Origin: Aphis gossypii
Lineage: Eukaryota > Arthropoda > Insecta > Hemiptera > Aphididae
Direction of reading: 5' to 3'
Assembly (NCBI RefSeq): GCF_020184175.1
Contig: NC_065530.1
Coordinates: 39,843,260 to 39,907,259 of the forward strand
Length of the DNA stretch: 64,000 nucleotides
This document shows positions 26,530 to 39,761 of the stretch, piece by piece; positions within the stretch are counted from its first letter, which is position 1; each line of letters starts with the position of its first letter. The position numbers and the translations under genes were made by a program. The notes below the pieces were generated by a model. It had not been told where the DNA came from, searched no databases, and saw only the letters and a program-made list of their open reading frames with translations.

Positions 26530-27079
26530 ATCAAATATAAATTATTTTTTCACTAATCACGAACTAAACAAACACTAACTAACTAAACACTCTGCACAAA
26601 ACACGATTGTTGGTTGCCATGGATACGATCAGTATTATATTATAATATTATAGGAAGGGCTATTTTAAAAAGAAAAGGGCTATTTTTAGGGTTTTTCCAG
26701 CAATAATTCTAATTTTTCTAGCCGTAAAAACCATCCTTGGACTTCAACGAACATTTGCGAACATTTGCGTGGTTTGTATGTCTATTTGCATGCATTTTTA
26801 AAAACATTTTAAATAAATGATTTATTTTATTTAAATGGTTGCCATTGACTACCAAAAATAATTTAGTTGACTATTTGCTGGATAGATGGCGCCTCTGTAA
26901 TTTCATCACCACCTCGTCATATTTCTCTAATCCGATAACTTTCTCAAATTTTTCGTCCGTAAGAACCTTCTCCTGACAATTACGACCCAAACAAAAAAAG
27001 AATGAGCGAAATCGGTCCAGGCGTTGTTGAGTTATGCGCTTACCAAATTTTGCGATTCATTTTTATATATAAGATTTGA

Positions 27080-28290
27080 AAAAATATCTAATCTATATTT
27101 AAAAATCTACACTACTCTATATTATATTAGATAGTTGTATCCTATAGTCAATGTTAAAACACGTGTTTGTTATAATAATGTAATAAATCATCATTTTTTG
27201 TAGACAATTTATTAATATTTTTTTTTATTGTAGGACACATAAAAACTCGTCGATCAATTTTGGAACACCGATCAGAAAACCAACTATCAGCAGCAGTAAG
27301 GTTGTTAAAAAATATGATTAAAGTAACTTATTTTAATTAATAAGCGCAGGTGGGTTGAATAAATTTTTAAGAAGATGTTAAACCTGTATTTTATCTGTAT
27401 TACTGACATATTACTTGGTAAAGTTTTCATTAAGAAGATTATTATTTTAAGATTGCTAAAAATTTTCTTAAAAATTGAATTTTCAAAAACAACGTTAAAA
27501 AGTTCTCGAGGAAAAAGAAAGAAAATAATTATCATATAAATTGCAATTTAGCGTTATTATACTATTTATTGATATATTTTTCTACACTTTCCATCAAGTC
27601 TGTAATAATATACCTATTGTCAGTGTTTAACTTTAAAAATAAAGGTAATTATAGTTATTATTATTATTAGGCGTTTGTAATATTAAAAAATAAAAATAAC
27701 ATTCACATTACTGTATATATTATATCACGTTTTTTAAAAGTTTGTTATTATATACTTAATGCAGTTTAAATACATATCTTTACTTTAAACTTAACTTCTT
27801 ACTTATTATAGTTTTTTATTATTATTATTATTGTTTAACAATTTTTTTTTTCGTTATTTATTAAACAAAGTATGTCAATTTCATATTTAAAATTATTTTT
27901 GTTATATTAGCCATTACTTTTATATGTAATGGCTAAATAACGGCAAACGCCAACAAAACATAACCAAAAACTCTCGTTACGCTCAAAGTTTTTCGACGCA
28001 CTTATGCACTTGTTACAATGACGCGACATTAGAAATAGAAAAATAATTCATTTTACATTGTTACCAATGAAGCAAATCACTAAATACTTTGTCACCGCGG
28101 CTGTAGTAGTCATCTAGTGCGTCATTACTTTACAGTCTTTGTACACCGTCCACTCCAACAACAAAACCTGTGTAATGGAAGAAATAAGCGCCAAGCGGTG
28201 ATGGGGAAGATTATTTACTTCAAACGCAAAATAAAAAAAATAAAAATCGAACATAAATTGTTTTAAATATTTTTAATGATTAACTCATAA
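27080..28290 (+). repeat. Duplicated 3' flank of the acyltransferase gene (copy 1)
   Basis: This stretch, which includes exon 13 of the decayed copy, resembles 39450-40925 and 44610-46085. Shared words include GTTATAATAATGT, CGACGCGACATTAGAAATAG and CACCGTCCACTCCAACA. It shows that duplication units extended about 1 kb beyond the stop codon. No separate gene is seen. Intergenic DNA from 28291 to about 28540 also resembles 46400-46540. Confidence 0.8.
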
Positions 28291-28864
28291 GTAGTAACTT
28301 CTAAGCAATCCAACCTATCTGTGATGACTCCGTGACATACGTGACATAGGTTCGCCATTTGAGCCCATCTCTGATCTATACTATAATAATATTATAATAT
28401 TATTATCTATACTATATTATGTAAAATAAATACCTAGTATCTATATTGCATCGCTATTGTTGTAATTCATGTTCAACGTAATACAACCTAACAATAACAT
28501 CAATAATAATATAATAGATGCGTCTACAAATCATGTTTTGTAAAATTTAAATTAGTGTCATAATTATGTATACGTAAGTACTATTGTAAAAAATAAAAAT
28601 ACAAAGAATTGACGAGGTTCTTTCGTAACCCATTGATGGCCTTACAATTTACATTGTTTTACAACTGGATGATCGCGATTGTGATGTCATATATATATAT
28701 ATTATATATTATACGTAGTACCTATACTCATATCTAGCATTTCAATTCTGCAAGTAGTGTTATTCATTAGCGACTTTTTACGTAACGCTCGAAATGACAA
28801 TAAAACATTCGAAAAAACGTGCACGATGACTGCACACAACCATAATATTATTGTACTTATAATA

Positions 28865-29020
28865 TGAAATAGATTTTTTTTTTCCGAGATCGTCGTCGCG
28901 TCGAGTGTTTTGTTTTTCCGTACAAACAAATAAAAGTCTTCGACGAATACTAATTAATGATAATAATATATTGGTATTAAAATTATTATACGTGAGTAAA
29001 CAATATTGTACAATAACATC
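28865..29020 (+). promoter_or_regulatory. Probable promoter/5' UTR block of the 13-exon acyltransferase gene
   Basis: The block directly before the start codon is nearly identical to 18525-18682 before exon 1 of the decayed copy. It is richer in CpG than its surroundings (GATCGTCGTCGCGTCGAGTG). A mapped transcription start is not available, so which part is promoter and which is 5' UTR is unknown. Confidence 0.4.
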
Positions 29021-32000
29021 ATGTCACGGCTGTCGATGCCGACGATCGCTTTCTTGGCGTTGGCATTGCAGATCGTTCTGCTACGGTCGGCCGACGGTAC
29101 GTCGAGAACCGACGTCGACGATCATGTCATGCAGCGCGACACCCGGATACCGGATCTTTGGGTATCCGATCTGTTTTACCGGGCGTTGGCCAATTTCACG
29201 TTGCGACGAGCGGCTGGCACAGAATGCCGTCGTCAAACCGGCGTGTATGAGAGGGATTTGCGCAATCACACCAGTTGGGCCGTCAGAAGTGAGTGTATCG
29301 TACTCGTATTATGTTAAATTATTATATATATATATACTTCACCCAGACGATTATAGCGTTTGCGTTGTCGATTTTTATCGTATTATGTATACTCTTGGAG
29401 TCAGTGATGACGTATTTACAGAGACAGATGACGCAAATAAATCTGCTTTCGAGCCCCACTAATTTTTTTAAAAGTGATTTTACACTATAGTACAAGATAA
29501 GGGTGTTAAATAAGACTTGCTATCTAAAATGCGCGCGTCTTTTGTCAACACGCTCTATCTTATAGTTTAGGTAAAAAAATAGAAATCAAAAAATTGGAAA
29601 GGGTGATCAAGTGGATGAAGGTCTGTTTTACAGTACGTATCGAGTAGACTTCAGAAATAGAGTAGGTTATACTTAAATGGGTGTGTTAAATTTGAATGTA
29701 ATGATGTGTATAATTGAATACGAAAAACGATTCTGTACCGAAATGATTTGTTGACATAGGTATTTATTTTCCACCGAAAAAGAGGTTGTTTATTTTTTAA
29801 TGACCTTAATAACCCACAATTAAACTATGTAAAGAAAATGCTAATCTAAATAACTGGTGACATTTTCAAGTATCTACGACTTCGACGTTTTAATAATAAC
29901 AAATATTTAAAATCGTTTGAGAATAAATCGTTTATCGTTACGCGATTTCATAAAAATTTAAAATTCAGACTTATAACATTTTGTATCAGTGTTTATATTT
30001 TTAGATTCTGAACGAAGTGATAAATGTATTGATTTTACAATTATGTATGTTTTTTTTTTTGTCTGTGTACAGCATAACTTGTCAAAATAATGCTTCAATT
30101 TTAAACTTCAAGGGTAGTTTCCGATGACAAAGTTAATATCATTGGTACATTATATACAGGTCAAAAGTAAGAAGTTTCCAAAAACTTTCAAAAAAATCGA
30201 GAAAAACAAAATAAGTGACAGAAAAATGTAGAAACTCTTACACAAAACCAGTTTTCGATCAAATTGATTTTTTTATATAGTTATAACTCAAAAACTTTTT
30301 ACAGTAGTAAATACTTGAAATTTTCAAAAAAATATTTATATTTGTGTTATCTACTTATCTATATACAGTTAAAGTTTCAAAATATTTTGGCTTTTTCTGA
30401 GTTATTTATAGACAACAGAAATTTTTGATTTTTCTAATATATTTTTTTTATAAAGTTTTGATAAAATAATTAAAGAAAAAATATGAAGATTTAATACAAG
30501 AGTCCTTATGAGTTATTTTTATTCTAGTTAAAACATAAATCAAAAACCATTAGTCACAATTTTTTTTGCTAACGTTTATAGTTCAAATTTTTACGAAATA
30601 CGTCAAAATCGCGAGTATTTGCAAGTAATATTATAGTTGAAAAATCAGAAAAATGGTTGTGTTTATATCTAAGGTTGAAAAATTCAACACTAAGTTTCCC
30701 ATAAGTTTTCCTTCAAATAACTAATAACTAACCTAACCTAACTATAGAGAAAACTCGAAGTATGAAAAATTTTATGTGCGTTTGAATTTTGAATATTTAT
30801 GAAATTACATAACAATAACTATACATCCTCAAATGGTTTTAAATATTAAAGCCCAAGAGACTACTAAATAGATATTTGCAATTAAAAACTGTAGACTTAA
30901 TTACACGTAAAGTGTAACCTATATTATTTTGGGCTGAAACACATCCTGTGATTTGAAAAAAACCTGATATACGGAGTGATTCAAACTTCATACCAGCGCC
31001 ATTTAGTCCTTCAGTGGTCATATAATAAATTGTATTTACATTTAGATTTTTGAAAACGTTAAGTATTCTTACAAACTATATTATTAAATACTTAAATTTA
31101 TCAGTAAACTATTTAAAGAGTGTTCTTGACACTGTGAAATATTGGTAAAAATAGTTTTCATTTACGATTTTGATGTTAATCCAGATGACATCACTTAGAA
31201 TTACAAAGTACAAACGTTTCTATTACTTATCGACAACGACAATCGTTAGAGCTATGAATTAAACCCATATTTTTTCGGATTGAGGAGAAAAACTATCAAG
31301 TGTGGTAACACCATTGTAATTTATTTTAACCAAACAATAAAGTTCTATATGACAGTAATTGTTACGATTATGAATCGATGAAATGGAATTTCGAAAAAAT
31401 AAAAACTTGTTTTGTACCTTTGTTTTTGGTGGTTAAAGATTGTATGAATATTTTAAACTTTAAAATATACAGTTATATAACAAACAAATCAACATTAATT
31501 ATTTAAATAAATTCATACAGCAACTCTTAATAACAAGTTTATTTTTTTTATTCCTATCATATGATAACTTATTTAAAATCCTATTAATGAATTTACTGTC
31601 CAACATTAGAAGATTATATAATTAACTAATATTTTAAATATGACAATTATCTGAGATTCTATATATTTTTTCATAGATTTATTTTAGTGTGTCAAGTCAT
31701 GAAAACAAATCTGTTTTTAATTTTAGTGCAAGAATCCTGGAACCGATACCCAGTCGGCTTACTCACGGGTAACATATATCAAATGGGTGACTACGATGAA
31801 TGTGTAGACTTACGTTATCCAGTGAAAGGACAGTACTGTTTGTCCGAAATAAAATTAATTCCACCAGCTGACAGAAATTACAGCTTTGAGAGAACAGAAG
31901 ATTTAGACGATTTTGGTAACAATCATGCTTGGAAAACCATACTCGGGGTATGTTATTTGCAGTTTCAAAACTTATGTCTATATAAAATGAACTATAGTAT

Positions 32001-35000
32001 TAATAATTATTAGTTATAACTTAATGTTATCCACTTTTTTGATTTCGTTTAGTTTTATTAAAACTTGTATAATTATATACTATAAGGAACTGAAATTCAC
32101 ATTACTTAATTATACGCGCTCTTTCAATTACTTGCATTTATTCCGTTCTGCATATCTTTAAATATTTTATGCTTATAATTTTTTTTTTTATAGTTTATCT
32201 GTTAAATTTAAAAAAAATTTTCATTATGCTATTTACCGCTCTAATGTATACTGTATGGTCAGTATGACCATCAAAGTAAGTCCTTCGTCATTGATAAGTG
32301 ATTAGGTTATTGGTATAGCCGCAATAATGGACGTGTTAAATTACAATTCAATAATATTAAATTTTTCAAATTATTGTAGGTATACGAAGAAAAACAATTA
32401 TGATGAGTAGAAATGATTTAATCTTTTGACAACGCTGAAAATACATAATCAACACATTTGTGTTGAAGTTATAATTTCTACCAATTTCATAAAAATGATG
32501 AACATTAATTTAATATTATATCGTAGTTAAATTACATTTTTAATTTTAATTCCTATATCAGATTAAAAAACTTAATACAATATTTTTCATGACGTCTTAT
32601 TTATTTTCTGGAAGTACCTATTCAATTTTTTAATACTATGTCAAAAATCTTGTAAATTTAATACAAGATTCTTTATAAATTGTTCATGAAATTATGAAAT
32701 AGTCTTAGTATCTTTTAATTAATCAAAAGTATTCTTACAATAAATTCAAAATATTGTTTTATAGATATTTTAAATTTAAATGTTAATAAAAATATTGTTA
32801 CAAATTGAAATTGTACAAAGGATTATTTCACTAGTTAAGTTATTAAATAAAATAGGAAATCAATTAACAAGTTCAGTTAAAAATTTAAGCTTAGACTTTT
32901 TAACTAGATAAGTCTCACCATTGTCAATTATTTATTATTATAGACCACTAGTCCAGTAATTTCATTTTAAACTTGTATATTATGTATTAATTTATTTATT
33001 ATGCTACGAATTTCAGTGGGCTGGTTATCAGGACCAAATGCACAGAAACATTTTGAAGTTGGGAATATGCATACCGGACGCTTGTTCGGCACTAGACTTA
33101 CAGACATCACTACAAAGCGAATTTGATGAGGTGTTTCCCCCGAACAATTCAAAACCATCGTCAAAGTAGACCCGATAATGTGCACGGTTCGCGAGGATAA
33201 GTTTCCCTACGACACACCGTATTATGTTACAGTGTAAATAATATTATTATTCATTTAGGGTCTAGGACTTTTCGGCGCTGAAATTTATAGTGAAAATTAT
33301 TTTTAGTATAATTGAAATTATGAAATTCAAGTTTAACGACATTCATGGCTAGAATAATAGTATAATATAGTAAATATATATATATATTATAAATTATAGT
33401 CGAATAGGTTAGGTTAGGATAAGTGTATAACAGTGTGTGTTGTGTTGTTCGACATACAGTAAAAATGGTATTGATTGAATCAAAATTTTAAGACACGTTG
33501 GTTATACATATATATGTACATTCTCGATAAATTTAATGCGAATAGTTAATTGAAATATTGGAAATGTCGAAGAAAAGATATTTGTCCAGTAAGTGACAAT
33601 ATTGCATACTACTATACATTTTTTTAGCCTACGTACTTGATTATAATATTATTATTATTATAATTATCAGATATTTTTTTTACTTATGTACATATTTATT
33701 TAATGTTAATTAGTTTTAACTAAAAATAAATTTGTATGCATATTTTATGTCATTGTCGCCGAAAATTCGCACTCCCACCATTATAATATTATTCGCCATC
33801 ACTTACCATAAATTTAATCAAATTCCAATATTGGAATTCGAAAAATACAGTTTATATTTAAACCCAATAAAGTTCACAGTTAAAATGTTTTATATATAAT
33901 ATTGTCAAATTTATATTTTCGTGCGTGAGGTTAAAGGTAACTGGACTGAACAGAGTGTTTCATCAATAACGAACGATCGTTACAAGCATTCTGAGCTGAA
34001 GATGATCATTTTTTGGTATCATTACATCAAATTTTAAACTTTCCTACAAAAAATAATTTTTCTTTATTGACTATCATTATTTGACATAGGTACACAGATA
34101 CATTTTTTATATTTCTATCGGTTAATATCATTTATCAATAGTGTATATAAAATGGAAATTATAATCCTTCTATAATATAAATTTTTTTTACTTTTTCGTT
34201 AAATATTACACTATAGCCTATAATAGGGGTGTGCAAACCTGAATTTCGAGAGGTGACTAGGATATTTTTTTGCTCTCTCTTAATAAGACATGTACAACGT
34301 ACATACAGTTAATCAGTAGTATACAGTTACTTATAACACGTTACATTATACTCCCTTGAATCTAATATCTATTTCTCAGATAATACTTATTGTTTAAAAT
34401 GTTGTAGTCTGTTACAATCATAATAAGTTATTCCCTACAAATTTAAAATATTTTACGTTTTATTATTTTTTTTATCACGAAACATGGTTTATTTTTTTAC
34501 CACGTATTTTAGAAAACATACATTTCATTCTAATAACATCAGTTAAAATGGAAACCACTATGCTCTCAGCTCTGGGATATTTTAGGGTCCCAATTACAAA
34601 ATTTTGGGGCAGAGGGGTGCACATTGCTATAGCCTATGGTGCTTACTTAAATATTTGAGAAATCTAACATTTATAAAATTTCAAGACCCATCCAGAGTTT
34701 TTGATAGCATATGCAAAACAAATGATATTCATTCATAATCGTTTTGGAATTTTATTCTATAGAGTTAGAGAATTGGAATTATTTTCTTATAGTTTTGGTA
34801 CAGTTTTTAAAAACAATTAGGTTCCTAATCTAGTTCTTTTTTTAAATAATACCAAACACAGTCAATATACTAATAAAAAAAAAAGTAGTCTTAAATAGAA
34901 ATTGAAAATTGTATAATATTATTTAGTTTCATTTAAAACACGAATAGGTAAACAATAATTTAATTGTTAAAATAATCATAAAATTATATAACTATAAATA

Positions 35001-38000
35001 TAAAATTATATTTTTTAGGTGGATATTTTTACTGCTCATTCTGATTTGTTGCTGTGTCACGTTGTATCATTTTGTAAGAATACTACACCACAAAAATACA
35101 AATGAAAACGGTGAGCAATAAATAAGTACTTGTACGTATGTTATAAAATAATACAAACAATTTATTTTAATCTAATTATTATTAATTATTTTTAATGTGC
35201 ACAAATGAGTAAATGACACGGTTGTATAATGTTTAACAATTATTAATATCTATTTTTAGATAAGGTTCCTAATTCATTTTTCTATGAATTTTCATTTATT
35301 GTGTCAATTAAAACATTATTGAAATATGACAAACATAATGAATTAAATTTTTTTCATACCACAAAAGTAATAGCGATCTTCTCTGTTATGTATGGACATA
35401 AATTATTGATTTTGATGTCACATCCTATAAGAAACTCCAAGTACATAGAGAGTGTAAGTTGAAAAATATTAAGCTAATAAGAATAAAAAATGTTATATGG
35501 GTATCCTGACTTAATTCTTTTAGTGCTACTTATATTATTTTATTCTCATAGTATTCTGTACACATTTAATCACAATAAATAAAAATACGATTTTATCCTT
35601 TGTATATTTTAGCTAACTAAATTATTTTGACGATTACAGTTATATCTTGAAGGACCAGCTATATTGTTGACTAGTTTTAACCTCGTTGATCCATTTTTCT
35701 TCATAAGCGGATACCTTATGTACATTAATCTTGCTCATGAATTTCGGAAACCAAAGGAAGAATCGGTTTGGAAAACTCTCCTATTACCAATCTTCCAGCG
35801 AATTCTCAGGTATTATACAAATATTATATTTATATTTTTGATAAATGATTTTCTTCAAAACTCAACTTCCACTTTTATTTATAAATGTTCCATAAGAAGC
35901 AACATATTAAATGTTTTATTTTATAAACTTAACAAGGATAATATGCCATCGATAACATTATATTGTATACTAAAAATTCTCATTTTATTTTAGAATTTTA
36001 CCGACTTATTGCGCGATGATGGCGATCACGGCATATATAATACCCCACCTTGGACAAGGCCCTCTTTGGCCAAGTAATTCCTGGGAGGAAGCTGAAATAT
36101 GTAAAAATTATTGGTGGACGAACCTGTTGTTCATAAACAATTTTGTTCATATCAAACATCAGGTAGTGTGATTTATTTTAATCTACAATAATAATACAAT
36201 GTTTCATTTATAGACTAGAATCATCATATTTATTGTATTATATTGTTTAAACTGGCGGTCAATGTTGTTATCGATTAAAGTCTACACAGTTTGCCATATA
36301 ATAAACAAAAAAATATAGGCGAACTCATGATGTGAATTTTTTGAATGGTTATTAATTCTTAATCAGCGCATACGACAATTTGAATTTCTTTAAATGCAAA
36401 AGCACATATTAAAATTATAATACTCTAAACCATATAAAAACGCGATGTTAACTGAAAATACTGCAGGCCGTCTATTTTTCGAAACGTTATATACTCAAAT
36501 AGACTTGACAAAATTTAAAAACATACTTATTTTATAGCTGATGTGGTGAATATTTGACACTGTATATAAAATTATAATCGATTGGAATAACTATTATGTT
36601 AATACAAAGACAACGATATAGCGATGTAACTTAATTTTACGAACTTTTTAATTATATTGCAACGTAGTCATACACCTTTTTCTTTAAAATGTTTTTGTCT
36701 GAATCGTTATTGAAATGTATATACTTTATACATATCCATTCTAAACCATATCATTAAATTTTAAATAAATCTATATTTAAAATGATTGTAAACCATTGTC
36801 CATTACATCTTTTTTTTTTGGGGGGGGAGGGTCTGATAAAATTACATGTAGGTACTTAAACTTGTTGATAAAATAATTTAAATTAGTGTAATCCGTAAAT
36901 ACTTAATACATAGAATATGAAATAGGTTAGGTTAAGTTACACGTAGACTGTAACATTACAGTAAGTATACCATACGAATAGGGTTGAAATTAAACTTGGA
37001 AATATATATGTGCACAGTAGTTAGGCAGCTAAGATAAGGACGTGAATGATAATTGTATTTCTCCATATCGTCAAGCTTGTAAATTTACCAAAATACATTT
37101 CGAGTCAAGGTTTATCAATTAATGTCATTAATACTAATTTGTTGTTTACTGACTGTAAATCTCTTAAATACAACTGTTTAAATTAATTTATGTCCATTGC
37201 TATTTCAGTGTTTAATTATGAGTTGGCACTTGTCAAGTGATATGCAGTTTTTTATAATCGGAGTAATTATCGTTTATTTTTTAATAAAAAACCCCAAAAA
37301 AGGAATCGCATTGCTTGGCACTGTAATTGGTTTGTCAGTATTCGTGCCGTTCATAGTCACGCTTTGGACAGGACGAAAAGGAATAGATATAATTTCAACA
37401 GAGTAAGTTAAGTATTTATATCATTTAATTAAGATTTCGACGCACACGTAGTGCTTTCAAAGAACTGAGAGTAACTTGGTAGTTGAACATATGCTGGATT
37501 AACTCATTCCGAATTCTTTGTACATTTGAACATCACAATTTTTATTCACCAGTTTCTTTTCATACTATGATCTTTAGTTTTTAATCATAATCGAATAAAA
37601 CTACTGTAATGATTAAATGTCGCTATTATTGTTATTATTATTGTACCTACATGGCATGTAACATTATTATAGCTATAAACATATTTTAAATTATTATTTA
37701 ATTAATAGTGATTTTTTTTTAACTTTAAAGTTACACTAAGTACTTTTTAACAACTAAATAAAATTAAATAAATGTTGATAAAAACCCACTGATGCAAAAA
37801 CTTAACACAAAATTTTAATTACGATAATATGTTTTATAAATTTTGTGATTTTAAATTATTTTTGAGCATTTAAATTTCAATCAAAAAAATCGTGATGACT
37901 TGAAATTGAAATTAAATTCAATTGTTGAACATTTTGAAAATTAAATTTTAAAAAATGTAGCCAAGTGGGTTCTGTAATGCTAATGTGCCTAATATTAGGT

Positions 38001-39761
38001 ATCAAGTGGGTCTGCACTATTATAATGGGTGTGTTAAATTTGAATACGACAAAGGATTTTGAGCATAAATGTTTTGTCAAACTATAGTATAATATTACTA
38101 GTACATAAATAAGTATATTTCATGATATGGTTTCTTGTAAACCGATAAATTTATTTTATTTGACATTGATATAATTTTTTTCGAAAATATTGCACTTTAT
38201 ATTATTTATATTAAATTATTATATACCTAATAATATATATTTTTAGCATATAATATCAATCTATATAACTCAAAATGTAATAACATCTTTCTGTAAATAC
38301 TGTAAAACAGTAAAAAATAGGTTCATAGTATATAATAATAACATATTGATTATTGTTTACAGTTCTCAAATTTACGCAAGAAATGTTATATGGTTAAACA
38401 AGTCGTACCGACCAAGTTACATGCGGGCAACGCCATTCTTTGTAGGTTTGGCTACGAGCGTTGTAAACGAAAAACTGAAAGAAAAAAAAGTTAAATTTTC
38501 ACAAGTAAGCGTGTTATATCGTTTATTCTACAAACATTTATTAGTGCTTTTATCTACATAATATTATAGAATTATATCGATGTTTTATCTGTGTGTCTTG
38601 TATAGATAGTAGTACACAGCGGATTAATTGCTATTTGCACATTGACTTTTTGGGCTCAGTTTTACGGCACCGTATTCTATGAAAGAAACAGACCTTATTA
38701 TCCATTGGAACACGCCTTGTACTTGGTTATCTCTCATAGTACGTGGGCGGTAGCGGGTATTTGGATAACCATGAGCTATTTCACGTCTGGATATGGTGAG
38801 TAAATTTAAGTGTCATAAGTCACAGCATAATTAATTTGAATATTCTATTTAAATATTAATTATTCAAATTATAGAAACTATTGAGGCTTTAATAATACAT
38901 CGAAATTTCATTTTTCCACAGGTATACTTAATAATGTATTTAATAATAGAATTTTTACGATTATGGGTAAACTATCGTACATCGTTTCGTTGGTGAACCT
39001 GACTGTTTTTATATTTTCTCAGAATTCACAAAGGTTACCCATTCATCTGACATCAAAATATTTGGTAAAACACTATAATATTATACTGTCACTTATAATA
39101 TATAATAATATGTAATGTACATTATAAAAAAAATTAAATATATTTATACTAATTTTCATTTTTCTTGTTGAAAACTGTTGAAGAATAAATACCTGTTACA
39201 TTTTAGTTATGTATGCAACTATATATTATTTTTTTTTTTGTTTTACGGTCTTTTAGTTTGACTCTTGGCTCTGCGATGCATTCATGTGTTATTTGATTTC
39301 CATCATCTTGTATTTGGTAGTTGAAGAACCATTTACGAAATTGATTGGAAAACTGTTTTATCATTGGTAAATCATTATTATTGTTATTTGATTTTTAATT
39401 TTAAATTTAAATTTCTAATTGTTTTAATATATATATTTATTTCATATTAATATTTGAAAAAATATTTAATCTACACTAACAAAACAACTCTGTACTATGT
39501 ACTATTTTATTACTAATAGATGGCTAGCTGTATTCTACAGCCAATGTTATAACGCGTGTTTGTTATAATAATGTTGTAAATCATCATTCTTTGTAGACCC
39601 AATATGTACTATAGTATTTAGAGTAAATAAAATAACAATTAATTAATTTTTTTTTTTTTTTTTTGTTATATTTTAGGAAAAATAAAAAATCGTCAATCAA
39701 TTTTGGAACACCGATCGGAAAACCAACTTTCAGCAAGAGTAAGACTGTTAAAAATGATTAA
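29021..39761 (+). CDS. NRF-6-like membrane acyltransferase, 13 exons, one frameshift in exon 3
   Basis: Exons: 29021-29288, 31727-31947, 33017-33233, 35019-35110, 35260-35453, 35640-35809, 35994-36162, 37209-37402, 38363-38504, 38606-38795, 38922-39064, 39257-39366, 39677-39761; all GT-AG with consistent phases. Without the frameshift the length would be about 731 residues. The order is a signal peptide (hydrophobic run FLALALQIVLL), the NRF domain (ESWNRYPVG, GQYCLSEIKL, KLGICIPDACSALDL), then a multi-pass acyltransferase-3 domain with YGHKLLIL holding the candidate catalytic histidine, DPFFFISGYL, RILPTYCAMM, CKNYWWTNLLF, SSDMQFFIIG and YYPLEHALYLV. Exon 3 lacks one base near 33135-33140 relative to the upstream paralogue and reads into TAG soon after; homology continues in the next frame. 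It is either a recent pseudogene or a sequence error. All other exons are open. The tail encoded by exon 13 (SSINFGTPIGKPTFSKSK) is likely cytoplasmic. Confidence 0.88.
29760..30860. repeat. Dispersed repeat with inverted ends in intron 1
   Basis: Sequence at 29890-29980 is the approximate reverse complement of 30775-30850 (AAAATCGTTTGAGAATAAAT against the reverse complement of ATCCTCAAATGGTTTTAAAT). The interior holds AGATTCTGAACGAAGTGATA, found inverted at 51465-51485. It belongs to the family also seen at 1690-2110 and 51300-53350. No protein recognised. Confidence 0.55.
34222..34626. mobile_element. Insertion candidate flanked by 11-bp direct repeats
   Basis: About 405 bases in intron 3 of the 13-exon gene lie between two copies of CTATAGCCTAT (34211-34221 and 34627-34637). 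The left end contains GGGGTGTGCAAACC and the right end GAGGGGTGCACATTG, so the ends share the GGGGTG word but are not clean inverted repeats. The direct repeat may be a target duplication or chance in AT-rich DNA. Confidence 0.4.

Larger units (their letters stand above)
22898..27075. mobile_element. Helitron with its Rep-coding half duplicated head-to-head
   Basis: Arms 22898-24898 and 25100-27075 are almost perfect reverse complements, each starting ATCTTATATATAAAAATG and running through promoter, Rep exons and introns. I saw few differences: a T-tract length change, a 23-base deletion in the right arm near 25135, and a base change near the centre. The 201-bp spacer holds about 100 bases of helicase C-terminus, read on the minus strand after the right-arm Rep. 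The outer start and the Rep-plus-helicase organisation fit a Helitron/Helentron. The middle of the helicase is gone, so it is non-autonomous. It sits in intron 12 of the decayed acyltransferase copy. Confidence 0.85.
18683..27321 (+). pseudogene. Decayed tandem copy of the NRF-6-like acyltransferase gene
   Basis: Exon 1 (18683-18950) is intact: ATG, signal peptide-like start, and a GTGAGT donor in the same place as the paralogue. Homology then resumes as an exon 6 remnant (from about 19620, broken at a hairpin), exon 8 (19785-19983, with a two-base gain and a TAG replacing TGG), the 3' part of exon 10 (about 20135-20200), exon 11 (20326-20468, still open) and exon 13 (27234-27321, ending TAA). 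Exons 2-5, 7, 9 and 12 are absent. One deletion joins intron 8 directly to the middle of exon 10. Exons 11 and 13 are now separated by a TIR element and a Helitron. No full acyltransferase can be made. Exon 1 alone might still be transcribed, since its upstream flank resembles that of the better copy at 29021. Confidence 0.9.
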
